Source: Clonostachys chloroleuca
Lineage: Eukaryota; Ascomycota; Sordariomycetes; Hypocreales; Bionectriaceae
Direction: 5' to 3'
Assembly (NCBI GenBank): GCA_037952775.1
Contig: JBANAY010000003.1
Location: forward strand, 35,650,001-35,714,000
DNA length: 64,000 bases
In this document: piece after piece, positions 34,874-47,600 of the stretch
How positions within the stretch are numbered: the stretch's first letter is position 1
Layout of the letters: the number at the start of each line of letters is the position of its first letter
Notes under the pieces: model-generated
The model's input: only the letters and a program-made list of their open reading frames with translations
Database searches by the model: none
What the model was told of the DNA's origin: nothing
Position numbers and translations under genes: made by a program

Positions 34874-37800
34874 ATGGATTACTTCACACCCAACCACCCG
34901 CAGGGCCAGCATCCGAACCAGCAAGCTCAGCAGCAAAACAATAACCAAGGCCGAATCCAGATGCAGCCGCCGAGCTCGATGCAGATCCCTGTAACCGCTG
35001 GATCGAACATGATGGACGGTCAAGCCATGGTGAATGGCAATAACCTTGACGACATGGTTCGTGAGAATGAGAACGCTATTCTCCGACGGCGAAGTATGCC
35101 GCAGCAGCCTTTTGGTGACGATGGTGTTGAGGTGGCCCCTCGTCGCATGTCGACGGCTGGTACGGGCGATATGTTGAACTTCGGTGGAAACGATGCGATC
35201 CGAAACTATCAGTACAACCAACAGACGACTCCCCTATCAGCTTTGGATACTGCCAATCTTGGCCTTCCTGATGCGCTCCCTGGCAGCATGAGCGATTACA
35301 TGGCTGACCCTTCCGATTATTCGAACCTTTCTCCAGATATGATGGGCTCTATGATCCCATCCACCTTTGCCAACATGAATATGGGCCCCATACCAGGCGA
35401 ATCACATAATGTGAACATGTTCTCTGGATCTATGGGCGGCCCGTACGCATCTGGCCAGCTCAGCGGATTAAGACAAGATTTCTCCCTGGATATGAACGTC
35501 GACGGTCAGTTCATGACCCCTCCGAATGTCACCGGTGGAGTCATGTCTGAATCTGGGGACACCCTGATGCCGGTTTCTCAGTCTATGAATACCATGGACC
35601 ACACTAACCAACAGGTGAACATCAGCCTTGATCCTCAGTTGGGCGACTTTGGTAATAATACCGGATTATCACACAATGTATCCTCCACCGGTTCAATAAT
35701 TTCCCCGGAACAGGGCACATCTTCTACTGGAATCACCCACCCAAATTCATCCTCTGATATGGCCACTTCTGCAATTGCGGCTCCAGTGGCGCCGCCGGGC
35801 TTAAGAAAAAACACCTATTCGAAAAGTGGATTTGATATGATGAAAGCTCTGTGGCTTGTGTCGACCCGGAAGGACCCGAAAGTTCACCTTGGTGCTGTGG
35901 ATTTGTCGTGCGCATTTGTCGTCTGCGATGTCACTATGAATGACTGCCCGATTGTTTATGTTTCAGACAATTTCCAAAACCTGACGGGTTACAGTCGACA
36001 TGAGATTGTGGGCCAGAACTGTCGGTTCTTGCAGGCTCCAAATGGAAAGGTGCAGGCCGGTGTCAAACGAGAGTTTGTTGACGACAAAGCAGTGTATAAC
36101 CTTAAACGGACGATTCAAGAGGGTTGCGAAGTCCAGCAAAGCTTGATCAACTATCGCAAGGGCGGGAAACCTTTCCTCAATCTCTTGACAATGATTCCAA
36201 TCCCTTGGGATTCAACCGAGATCAGATATATCATCGGTTTCCAGATTGACCTTGTCGAGTGCCCGGATGCAATCACATCAAATCAGGAGCGTGGGGGTCT
36301 TAAGATTAATTACAAACATTCCGACATTGGCCAGTATATCTGGCAACCTCCTTCTCTAGCCCAGATGGAACACGAAAATGGCCAGACACTAGGCCTTGAT
36401 GATGTTTCTACTCTTCTACAGCAGTTCAACCCCAGCGGGCTGGTTTCGGACTGGCATAAACAATCATGGGATAAGATGCTGTTGGAAAACACGGATGATA
36501 TGATCCATGTTTTGTCTTTGAAAGGCCTGTTCCTCTACCTGTCACCCGCATGCAAACGAATTCTTGAATACGATCCCAACGAATTGCTCGGGAACGCGCT
36601 GTCTACCGTTTGCCACCCATCCGATATAGTTCCTGTTACACGAGAATTGAAAGACGCACCCCCCGGAGGCTCGGTTGATATCGTATATCGAATCCGCCGG
36701 AAGAACAGTGGATATACCTGGTTTGAGAGCCATGGGTCTCTGGTGGTCGAGCAAGGCAAGGGCCGCAAGTGTATTATTCTTGTAGGCCGCAAGAGACCTG
36801 TCATTGCTCTGAGCAGGCAAGATCTAGAGGTCCATGGCGGAATAGGAGACAGTGAACTTTGGACGAAGATGTCAACTTCAGGGATGTTTCTTTTTGTCTC
36901 CTCCAATATCCGTTCATTATTGGACCTGCAACCCGAGTCATTGGTGGGCACTAGCATACAGGATTTGATGCGCAAGGAGTCACGAACAGACTTTGGATAC
37001 GCTATCGAGAAGGCAAGAAGGGGCAAAATTGTCAATTGCAAACACGAAGTTCAGAACCGGCGTGGGCAGGTCCTTCAAGCACAAACAGTGCTCTATCCCG
37101 GAGATGCCACTGAAGGTCAAAAGCCGTCATTCCTTTTGGGCCAGACTAAGCTTATGAAAGCATCATCGCGCAGTATTGCTCCAGCCAGCAGTACTGGGAC
37201 TGCAAGATCGGGACTGATAACTCGATCAGACCCAGGCTACACTCCTGCCACCCCTGCCGCATCCTCCGCACCCATCGGCCACGTATCTCAACCGGCAGGC
37301 GGCTGTTTGATGCCGGGTTCCCAAGATGCTGCATTGGCGTCTGATGACAACATGTTTGACGAGCTTCGGACGACAAAGTGCTCCAGCTGGCAATTTGAGC
37401 TGCGGCAAATGGAGAAGGTGAATCGAATTCTCGCAGAAGAGCTCGGCGGGCTGCTCTCGAGTAAGAAGAAACGAAAGAGAAGAAAGGGGGCTGGCAATGT
37501 GGTTCGAGACTGTGCCAATTGCCACACTAGGAATACCCCTGAGTGGCGGAGAGGACCCAGCGGCCAGAGGGATCTGTGCAACAGTTGTGGTCTGCGTTGG
37601 GCTAAACAGGTACGGTTTTTGAGATACCTGCGGGATACTACATGAATTAACTAACTGTATTTGCAGGTTGGCCGTGTTTCATCGAGACACTCGGCTCGTG
37701 GCTCTAAGGAGACCGGCGAGTCCAACAGCAAAAAATCCCCTTCGCCCCTTCAAACTTCTCCTTTGCACAAACAAATGTCAGCTGAGACGCCCAATCCGCG

Positions 37801-38005
37801 AGCTCCAGATGGAGACAGGACAACGGGAAGATCAGTACCCGCGATCAGTGAGCAGAGCACACCGAGTGGAGCGTCCTCAGCCGGCAGTAGCATGCCCCTT
37901 TCGACAACTATGCCTCCGCCAAGTCATTCCTCCTTATCAGGGAACACTTCCGGGACGGCAATGACCTCAATTAGAGAAGAACGCGAGTCCAATCTGCAGA
38001 TTTGA
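34874..38005 (+). CDS. wc-1: White Collar-1 blue-light photoreceptor and GATA transcription factor
   Basis: Two exons, 34874-37609 and 37667-38005, encode 1024 residues. The LOV domain (about 330-460) has the flavin-binding GQNCRFLQ motif with the photoactive Cys at 383, preceded by YSRHEIVGQ. Two further PAS domains follow at about 535-640 and 650-760. A basic KKKRKRRKG nuclear signal comes next, then a GATA zinc finger with Cys880, Cys883, Cys902 and Cys905 (C-x2-C-x18-C-x2-C). The C-terminus is Ser/Pro-rich. WC-1 binds FAD, pairs with WC-2 and switches on light-responsive genes and, in some fungi, the clock. I chose ATG 34874 because of its context (GCCGCCATGG). An in-frame ATG at 34802 would add 24 unremarkable residues. 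The finger is completed only in exon 1; exon 2 begins at VGRVSSRHS. Confidence 0.96.
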
Positions 38006-39402
38006 GTAGATGACCCCGGGCCTCTCAATGTTTTCTTTCTTTGTCTTCGGTTGACGACGGTGTACCGGAAAAATATGGGTTTACTTGTCTTGTTTCTATC
38101 GGCATTATGATACCCACCGGATTTCTGATGGCATGACTTTCTTTTTTGCTTTCCCTGAGCACTTCCATCAGTTACGTAACTGAGGCAGCAAGACAGGTCT
38201 CTTGATAGCGAGAACCTAGCAGATGATGTCAGGTTCTCTTGCCAATACATTGGGCAATAAATTTACATCCTTATTAGACGGAACAGTATCACATACAACA
38301 TACACGAGGCGTTTGGAGGTTACGGTTTTCTTTTCCGAACATTATCGCACTTTACACATACCTGGGTGCCACACGCTTGCTTCCAATATTCCCTCGATCT
38401 TGATCAATCTATGCTCGCTAATGCAGCTTGGCTATGAACCTCTGGACGCTAGGAATAAAATACACAACAACTCGAATATTTACATCCTATGACTGACGTT
38501 TGAGGCCTCATCCGAAGTGCCAACTACCTGGTTATGACTTCTATGGTAATAGATGTGACTAACCAAGGCTGGGATCATACCAAGATCCATTAGCCTCATG
38601 AAACAGTTTCCCATTTGACGTCACTTCATAGCGAAGTGTCGCTTTGCGCATGCTGGTGGGGACACCACAAGATCTTACTTTTTGTCATTTTTCATGGAGG
38701 CTCAGGAAGCCCGACTAAATTATGATATCACGGGGAAATGCCTATTGGTACACGATGGAAAGTATCTCGCACATGTTTTCCTTCGGAGGTGGTGGTAGAG
38801 ACACTTGGGCGGTCAGTGAAGATATGGCAGGGATGGAGGCATCAAGTACAAGAAGATGCTGATTTAGATTGATGTGTATATAAACGATTAAAACACCGCG
38901 TTGGGGTTAGGGTTGTTAAATGAGAATGTATTTGCTAGGTCTTCTTCCCTCTGGGTCTTCTCCTCTTGCACTATCCCCAACTTGAGCCCCTGGTGGACTC
39001 TCAACAATGTGGTTGGTACCCTGTATAGTCTCCCTGCTACTTGAGATCTGTCTAGTCAATCATTTAAGGTTTTACCAAGGCTTAGAAGACACAAGGACCA
39101 GTGCGTTCCTAAGACGTAGGGCCGACGTCGAACTCTAGATGTCTCCTAACTGGTGGTAGGATAATTAGCCTTTGGGGCCTTCAGATATGGAGCTGGCGTA
39201 GGAATCTTCCTTTAGCATAGAACAAACTTTAAACACATTTATTTTATATCATTTCGATAGATGATGTAGTTCTTCATGGGACTTCTAGCTCTAGATTGCA
39301 TGTGTGAAATATACGAATAGTCAAAATGGCATAGACAAACGAACAAATCTAAAACGGATAGCTTTCTTCACGGCCTACTATATGACGATAGAATTCTCTG
39401 GT
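38006..39402. other. Convergent intergenic region between wc-1 and the UGGT gene
   Basis: No gene is seen. It holds both 3' untranslated regions. A short GGGGTTAGGGTTG string near 38904-38916 is only two telomere-like units and is not meaningful alone. Confidence 0.5.
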
Positions 39403-42400
39403 TTACAACTCATCAATCTTATGAGCGTTGTCGCCTCCGGATTGACCACTCTTGGTACTCGCTTGGCTGTCCTCTTGTTCTGCAGAAGCTCGCCGACGTC
39501 GGTCCACGGCTGCGATCTCATCGTCGTAGACGGTCCACTCAGGGACCTGCCTTCTGGCCCGATCAAGCTTTGGCTCCTTTGTCTCCGGGTTGTTGCATAG
39601 GTCAATTGTGCGTGCCTGGCTGAGACTCTCGTCGCTGCACCAAGTTTCGCACCAGAGCCACTCCTGTGGGAGGCTGTGAATGGGGATTTGGAACTGCATG
39701 TTGTTGGGGAGATCCTGATCCAGATTCGACAGACTGTTCGGATCTGCTGAGAGTGTGTGGTATTGTTGTCGGAGGCGGTCACCGGCAGCCATCTCACGGA
39801 AGCGGCGGAGATCGACAACATAGAGAGCTGAGATATGATAGGGACGACCTCGAAGGAAGTTCTCCCAATAGCCCTGCTTCCAGAAGCGGAAGCCTTCCAT
39901 CTCGGTGCGGGAGTCACACATGGGTGTGAAACCGTAAGGCGCACCCTCAAGATCGTGGTTGACAAGGTCCATCATGTCAGTGCGGACGACCTGGTCTGCG
40001 TCAACGAAAATAACCTTGTCAAGGGACAGAGGGAACAAAACATCGAGGAAGAGAATCTTGTAGCCCCAAATCTCTCGTTGCTTTTCCTTCTGTTGTCGGA
40101 GCCAGTGTGGCCACTTATAAGTGACCATCTCATATTTGAAGCCGTACTCCTTGGCGAGATGGGGGATGAAGTCCTTGAACGATGGTGATAAGAACTGCTC
40201 AATGAACCAAAACTTGACGGTGTGCTTGGTGTTGCGCATGACCGAGACCATCATGATGTTCAACATACGTTCATAGAGGTGGCCGCTGGCAACGGAGAAG
40301 ATATTGATCTCAGCATGCGCTTCAGTTGACAGAGCCTTGTCTTTGGACCCGCCAAATAGGTTTCCAGCAAACTTCAAACCTTTGGCTACAATGGAGCCAT
40401 CGGAATCATCGTCATCTTCACGAAGTACATCTGCCTGTTCCATGCCTGGCTGCCGCTTGAGGCGGGGATAGAGAGTAGTCCCCTGGAAGTCCATCAGCGT
40501 CACGTGCGTGCCTTCATCCCCGGGCACTGGCTCATGGCCCATAGCACCAACACTCTCGATGGTGTAAATTTCAGCACTTCTTCCCTGCTTTAGCTGGATA
40601 TTATAGAAACCGGGGTTGGCTTTGAACTGGAAGTAGCCCAGGTTGGCCATGATGATCGTGTCAGTCAATAGCGGATCCTTTTCCGTCGAGAGTACCAGCT
40701 GGGCTCCTTTAGGTGGAGAGCCTCGCCCCTCGCGGGAATGTCCCTCAATCAGAATGTTCTCAAGCTCATATAAAGCTTCAACATCATTCTTGATAGAGCT
40801 GAGTTTAATATTATCAAGGTCATGGACCGAGGCTTTGGGGGCCACAAGCCAGGCTGGAGGAACATCCATTCCGATAGTGAGGAGGGCTTCTGACGGGAGA
40901 CCTTTGAAAGTAGCATTGGGAGACTTGACCTTGCCGTCCTGGTCAAAAGACGGCTTCGACTCGAGCACGTAGCGGTAGAAGCGCTTCACTGGAAGCTCTG
41001 ATATCTTCTCCTTCGGGTTTAGGAAGAGTTTCACATAGACTCCATCAATCTCTGAAAGAACCTTCAGGACTGGAGCCCACTTTTGACCTTCCTCACTGAG
41101 GGGATTAAGCAGACCTGCGATGTGAACGCTGGCTGTTTTAGGGTCACCGACCTCAATGGCAGTGTGTGTTGAACTCCACTTGTCATAGAAGGTCGTTCTA
41201 ATACTCGGCGCAGACTCAAAAATACCCTCTGGAAGATCGAAAATGGTTGATAGCGCTGTGACGGAAGTGACCTTGGCCGCTGAGATCGGATCCGTGAGCT
41301 TCTCGCTGAGGCCCAAATCTTCTAGGGCCGCATAGACGGGTAGAATCCGAGATCTCTGCTCAAACTCAACCAGCTGTTGGAAGTCACTTTCATCAAATGA
41401 GTCGTCAGGTGAGATAGGTCCCACTACACGACCATTCAAAAGCAGAAACTGGGAACCTCGCTGAGCATTGGCCGCCGAAAGTAGTTGCGAAAGATGGGCA
41501 TTGTAGGTTTCATCCGCTTCCAGATCCGTTGCCTGAAGCAAAGCAGCCAGGTTGTCAATGGTCTCGATATCCAAAAGCTTGTCCTCGCTTCGCTTGAGAT
41601 TGCTATTGGTTTGCGATCCATCCACTCCCGCACCAGGATTATGTATGAATTCGAGGCGGATACCAGGGTTGTTACGCCTAAACGCCAATGATGAGAGCAG
41701 GAGTTCACGACCGCTCCTCGATGTTAGATCAGCAACAACGGTGAGAACAGCCCATGTATCCTTTGTAGATTCGGGGAAATGCTCAATCACCGGAGCTCTA
41801 TCGAACAATCCATTCAGGTCACTGTAGATTTTGCTCACATCTAAGATGTGAATTGCAGAGGCGTCCTCAGGTGTGATGTACGTGTTGCGTCCGGATGCTG
41901 CGCCTTGAAGAAAGAAATCAGGAGCCCATTCGTAAGGACCCATCAATCCTCGGTAAACCGACATTTGGAGGCCCTGGAGATCTTCAGCCAGCCTTGAGCT
42001 CACTGCTTGCATCCAGTTCTTTTCCCGTGCCATTGCAGCGCCATTCACAAACACGCTGCGGGCATCAGAATTGGTACCGAGACGTTTGGACCAGTTCTGA
42101 GCTTCTTTCACATTTTCTGAATACGCGTCGGCCTCGAAAATCTCGGCCCAGGATTTAGGAGCTGCTCCAGCTTTGAGATTGGCATCCTTGACTACCGCGT
42201 TAAGCAGCTTCTCGTCAGCGCCAGTGATAGACTCGGCACGGATTGTCTTAAAGTAGTTGAGGAAAGCGTCGAGACTATAATTTTCCAACAGGTAATAGGC
42301 CAACTTGGCCTGAGACAAGGACTCGGCGGATGATGTCAATGGTACTAGTCCAAACCTGATAGGAATACCGCGCTGAATGAGGCCAATCATTTGAAGACAT

Positions 42401-43951
42401 GTATCTAGATCTGCAGTATTCGTCAAATCTAGAGGCAAGATTAGGTGAAAAATATTCTCCCTGACTTGTGGAATTTGCCCAGGATAAGTGCGTTGTAGTA
42501 GCTGACCATGTTCATGTCAGTGCTTGCTAACGTGAATGATGCTTCCTTGTTGATGTTGACTCACCGACTGAAGGCCTCTAGGGTATGAAGCATACAATTC
42601 GTCATTCTCTATGTCGTTCAACCACATGATCGCCTTTCCATTTTCTGGTCGATCGGTCCAGTCGTATCTTGTCGCACCATCCGCAGCTTTCGCTTCTGCG
42701 ACCTGGGTGTGCCCAAGTAATGATACAGCTTGTATCCCATCGAATCCAAGGTCCAGAACACTGCTCAGAAGTTTTCGCTCGCGGCGAACCATGTCGATCA
42801 AGGTAAATGGTTCCACTTGGCGACTGATCAGTTGTACACCGTTCATCCATAGATAGTTGAGACCATTGGGAGCACCATTCTGTTCATACTCTTTGATGAA
42901 TTTCTCGGAGATTTCGTATCCTGCAATCGAGGCTGAAAACTTTGGTAAATCCTGAGTGACCTTGACTAGCCTGTCAAATGGCGAGTCACTTTGGAGAATG
43001 AAGCTTGCGGCCTTCAAACCCAGCGAAGCTAATTCAGACGTAGACAAGGGTTTCAAGTCAGCGACCTCTTCTTCGTCATCCAAAGCAATCTCAGCCTTGA
43101 GGGGCTGTTGAGATGCGGCCTGCTCAGCCTCGCGGTCATCAATTACGACATAATCAGTTCGTTTCAAGGCAAGCTCAACACCGTAGCCACCAACTGGCAG
43201 ATGGGATGAAGCTTGGCCTTCACCCCTGCGATAGCGTAGCTTGTATCTATATTTCCCTTGGCGAGCGCCATCAGACAGAGCGTTGTGGAACTTTCCAAAA
43301 GCTGGAGAGGCAGGGTCGGCGTAAAGGATCGCATCTTTCCCATTGCCAATTGCTCGGTCAAAAGGCAGCTCTATATTGTCAATAGAAAGCACGTTTCCTG
43401 TGGAATGTTCCAAAGAAGGATCACAGTACACCTCAGTGTCAATTAAGACCCAGATGGAGCATTTTTCCTTTGCTTCGGACTTGGGCTCCACGGCAGTGTC
43501 GTAGTATTGATATTGAGCCTCGACTCGAGGCGCGGCCGTTCGCAACGATAACGCCAGATTGAACGTGGATAGAGCCTCGGGCGAACTAATATGACCCTCA
43601 TCCCGCAGCACATCAAGGAACGACGCATAGAGTTCAGCCTCGGTGGATTGTGTAGCGAAATGGCCGCTCGCGATTCGGTCGAGCAATGGGAAGTAGGAGG
43701 TTGCATTTTCCCCAGCAGAGGTCTCACTGTTTGGAAAGAGGGTTAGACGCCTGCCTATTCGACCTTGAGCCAATTGAGTTTTATGGAGGGCCTTACAGCA
43801 GCTCAAGCAAATATGGCCCCGCGGGAAACGATGCTCTCATGCCAATATTCACACTCGGGGCCGCGTTTGCCTGGAGGGCGGCGATGAGAACTCCGAAGAG
43901 ACTCCATGGCAATTGGGCGAAACGCAACATAGTGCGAAAACTAGACGTCAT
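39403..43951 (-). CDS. UDP-glucose:glycoprotein glucosyltransferase (UGGT, GT24)
   Basis: Three exons on the minus strand, 43951-43797, 43726-42565 and 42501-39403, give 1471 residues, the normal UGGT length. The N-terminus is a signal peptide (LPWSLFGVLIAALQANA). A second in-frame Met seven residues in is an alternative start. Thioredoxin-like folding-sensor domains follow (LLETSAGENATSYFPLLDRI; YPRGLQSLLQRTYPGQIPQV). The C-terminal GT24 catalytic domain begins near INIFSVASGHLYERMLNIMM and has the metal-binding VIFVDADQ at about 1273-1275, plus NLDQDLPN. UGGT sits in the ER lumen and re-glucosylates N-glycans of misfolded glycoproteins so that calnexin holds them. The protein ends NAHKIDEL, so the last four residues are IDEL and not HDEL/KDEL. 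It shares a 720-bp divergent promoter region with alpha-COP. Confidence 0.96.
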
Positions 43952-44671
43952 GCAGGGAATCTCGAATTGACCTGGCCAATGCAATCGGTAGGGAATGACA
44001 AGGTGGGAAACGGGATCCAGGCTCCAGCAAGCTCCGGCCAGAGCAGCTGGTTCTCTTAGCACTTCGCCCGGCCGCAGTCGTTTGCCGTTGTTTCAGGAAT
44101 CGCGCATTCATACGAGAGGGAGCTTGACGTTTGGTCAGATCTGAGAATAATCAAAGCTACGAGGCTACGATGTCTGGCCGAGTCTCGACAAAGACACAAG
44201 CAGGGTCCTGCATCTGGACAGCTAGCACTTAGAAGCCGCTGACCCAATGAGGAATGGCGGTTTGTGAGGTGCGGCAGGGACGTGCCACCTGTATGTTAAC
44301 ACCTGGCAGGAGCTCTCCGCCCGCCCTAGCAAGAAAAGGGGGCCGCTGATGGTGGGGTCGAGCGAACGGCTGCTGGCGCTGGGCGGTGAGATTGGGTGGA
44401 CGCTTCGGCTGAACTATGATGCGGTTCCTTGTGCCTGCCAGGTGGCCGGTCTCCTGCGATTCCCACAATTGAAGATGGACACGATGCGCAATTGACTTAT
44501 TCAGAGTCGGCCCGCCTGCATCTGACGACTTATTCCAGGCAGCCTTGCTCGCCAATTCTCAACCTCCTTCACACACGGCGGCTTGGTCGGCGTAGCAAAC
44601 CCCCTCGTTTTTGGATTTGCGCCGCTTGTTCCCTTTGATGCTCGAAGCTGCGGCTTCACCTCCCCGCCAAA
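43952..44671. promoter_or_regulatory. Bidirectional promoter region, UGGT / alpha-COP
   Basis: This 720-bp segment separates the two divergent start codons, so both promoters must lie in it. A CCAAT sequence is present at 44244-44248. I did not find a convincing unfolded-protein-response element by eye. Confidence 0.6.
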
Positions 44672-47600
44672 ATGCAGTCCTCCCCTGGAATGTTGACCAA
44701 GGTACGCTGAGCTGCCTGCTATACCTATAGCTCTCCGACTAACCCCCTTTTGCAGTTTGAGTCCAAGTCCTCGAGAGCAAAAGGCATTGCCTTCCATCCT
44801 AAGCGGTATGTGACTTTGTTGGAGCTGTATGGATGTGCTTGGAGCTGACCCTTGCCCCCTCCTTCAGACCATGGATTCTTGTATCGCTTCATTCATCCAC
44901 CATCCAGCTTTGGGACTACCGTATGGGTACCCTGATCGACCGATTCGAGGAGCACGATGGACCAGTCCGTGGAATCGACTTTCATAAGACACAGCCCCTG
45001 TTCGTATCTGGTGGCGACGATTACAAGATCAAGGTCTGGTCTTACCAGACGAGACGCTGCTTGTTCACCCTCAACGGCCATCTTGACTACATCCGAACCG
45101 TTTTCTTCCACGACGAACTTCCCTGGATTCTGTCCGCCTCTGATGACCAGACGATTCGGATATGGAACTGGCAAAATCGATCCCTGAGTATGTTGGACCC
45201 GAGCTCCAGGAGAACACAAGGTTCATCATCGACTAACATTTATAGTCTGCACAATGACGGGCCACAACCACTACGCCATGTGTGCTCAATTCCACCCCAA
45301 GGAAGATCTTGTTGTCTCCGCTTCCCTCGATCAGTCCGTCCGTGTTTGGGACATCTCCGGTCTCCGCAAGAAACATTCCGCACCGACATCTATGAGCTTC
45401 GATGAGCAAATGGGACGGGGCAACCAGAACCAGACCGACATGTTTGGAAACACCGACGCGGTAGTAAAATTTGTGTTGGAAGGTCATGATCGTGGTGTGA
45501 ACTGGGTTGCATTCCATCCCACCATGCCCCTTATCGTGTCTGCCGGTGACGACCGCCTCGTCAAGCTGTGGCGCATGAGCGAGACCAAGGCATGGGAGGT
45601 TGACACTTGCAGAGGGCACTTTCAGAATGCTGAGGGCTGCTTGTTCCATCCCCACCAGGACTTGATCCTTTCTGCAGGCGAGGATAAGACGATTCGAGTA
45701 TGGGATCTCAACAAACGTACTGCAGTACAGTCATTTAAGAGAGAGAGCGATCGATTTTGGGTGATTGCCGCGCATCCTGAGATCAACCTGTTCGCCGCTG
45801 GCCATGATAATGGTGTCATGGTCTTCAAGCTCGAGCGAGAACGTCCAGCCTCAGCAATTCACCAGAACCAGCTGTTCTACGTCACTAAAGAGAAGACTGT
45901 GAAGGCCTACGACTTCCAGAAGAATGTGGAGAGCCCCACCCTCCTCTCCTTGAAGAAGCTGGGCAGCCCCTGGGTGACTCCTCGCACACTTTCATATAAC
46001 CCTGCCGAGAGGTCAGTTTTGGTGGCCTCGCCTGTCGATGGTGGTTCATATGAACTCTTGAGCTTGCCCAAGGATGGATCCGGTGCTATTGAGCCAACCG
46101 AGTCCAAGCGTGGTTCTGGTACTTCGGCTATTTTCGTTGCTAGAAACCGATTCGCTGTGCTCAACTCTAATACCCAGGTTATTGACATCAAGGACTTGTC
46201 TAACAACATCACTCGCTCTTTCAAGCCTCCTTCTGGCACCACCGATATCTACTTTGGTGGTACAGGCAATCTTCTCATCATCACCCCTACTGCTGTCCAT
46301 CTGTACGATATCCAACAGAAGAAGACCACCGCTGAACTCGCCGTTACTGGTGTTAAGTATGTCATCTGGTCAAACGATGGACTCTATGCTGCTTTCCTCA
46401 GCAAGCATAATGTGACCATTGTCACCAAAACTCTTGAGCAGGTTAGCAGTCTACATGAGACCATCCGTATCAAGAGTGCCACCTGGGACGACGCTGGCGT
46501 TCTCCTCTACTCCACCCTGAACCATGTCAAATATACTCTCCTGAATGGAGACAACGGCATCGTTCGTACCCTTGACCAGACCGTCTACCTGGTTCGTGTG
46601 AAGGGTCGCAATGTCTATTGCCTGGATCGCTCTGCCAAGCCTCGTATCCTCCAGATTGATCCTACCGAATACCGCTTCAAGCTTGCTCTTGTCAAGCGAA
46701 ACTACGAGGAGATGCTTCACATCATTCAAAACTCGAGCCTTGTTGGTCAATCAATTATTTCATACCTCCAGAAGAAGGGCTACCCCGAAGTCGCCCTCCA
46801 GTTTGTTCAGGATCCCACGACTCGATTCGATCTTGCAATTGAGTGCGGCAATATCGATGTTGCTGTAGAAATGGCCAAGGAGCTTGAACGACCTAAGTTC
46901 TGGTCTAGGCTTGGCGCAGAGGCTCTCGCACATGGAAACCACCAGATCGTTGAGATGAGCTATCAAAAGCTCAAGCAGTTTGACAAGCTTTCTTTCCTTT
47001 ACTTGACGACGGGTGACCATTCTAAGCTGGCCCGGATGGGTAAGATTGCTGAGCACCGTGGAGACTTCACATCGCGCTTCCAAAACGCTCTCTATCTTGG
47101 CGAGGTTGAGGACCGTATTCAAATGTTTAAGGAGATTGATCTTTGTAAGTATTGCGGACTCTTGTGAAGGGAAGATTTGAAGAAAATACTAACTGAGAAC
47201 AGACCCTCTCGCATATATGACGGCGAAATCTCATGGTCTCGAGGAAGAGTGCGAGGCAATTCTTGAGGCAACTGGCCTGACTGAAGACCAGATTACCCTA
47301 CCCACTTGGCAAGCCATTGACACCTGCTCAGCCCGTAGTACCAACTTTTAAGAGCAACTGGCCCACAAAGGCCGGATCTCAATCATTCTTCGAGAAGGCC
47401 TTGCTTGGCCAGGTTGAAGGCCTCTCTCTCGAGGATAACACTGCAACTAACCTATTGGATGACGCAATGGATGTTGACGAGTCAAGCAAGCGAAATGGTC
47501 TCATCGAGGATGAAGAAGAAGATGCTACTGGCTGGGATATGGGTGATGATGATGTTCCTGAGGTTGAGAGCGACTTTGTCAACGTTGAGAGCTCGGAAGC

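Noticed and set aside
38904..38916. TTAGGG-like string resembling telomere repeat
   Set aside because: Only about two units and surrounded by ordinary intergenic sequence; not a telomeric tract.
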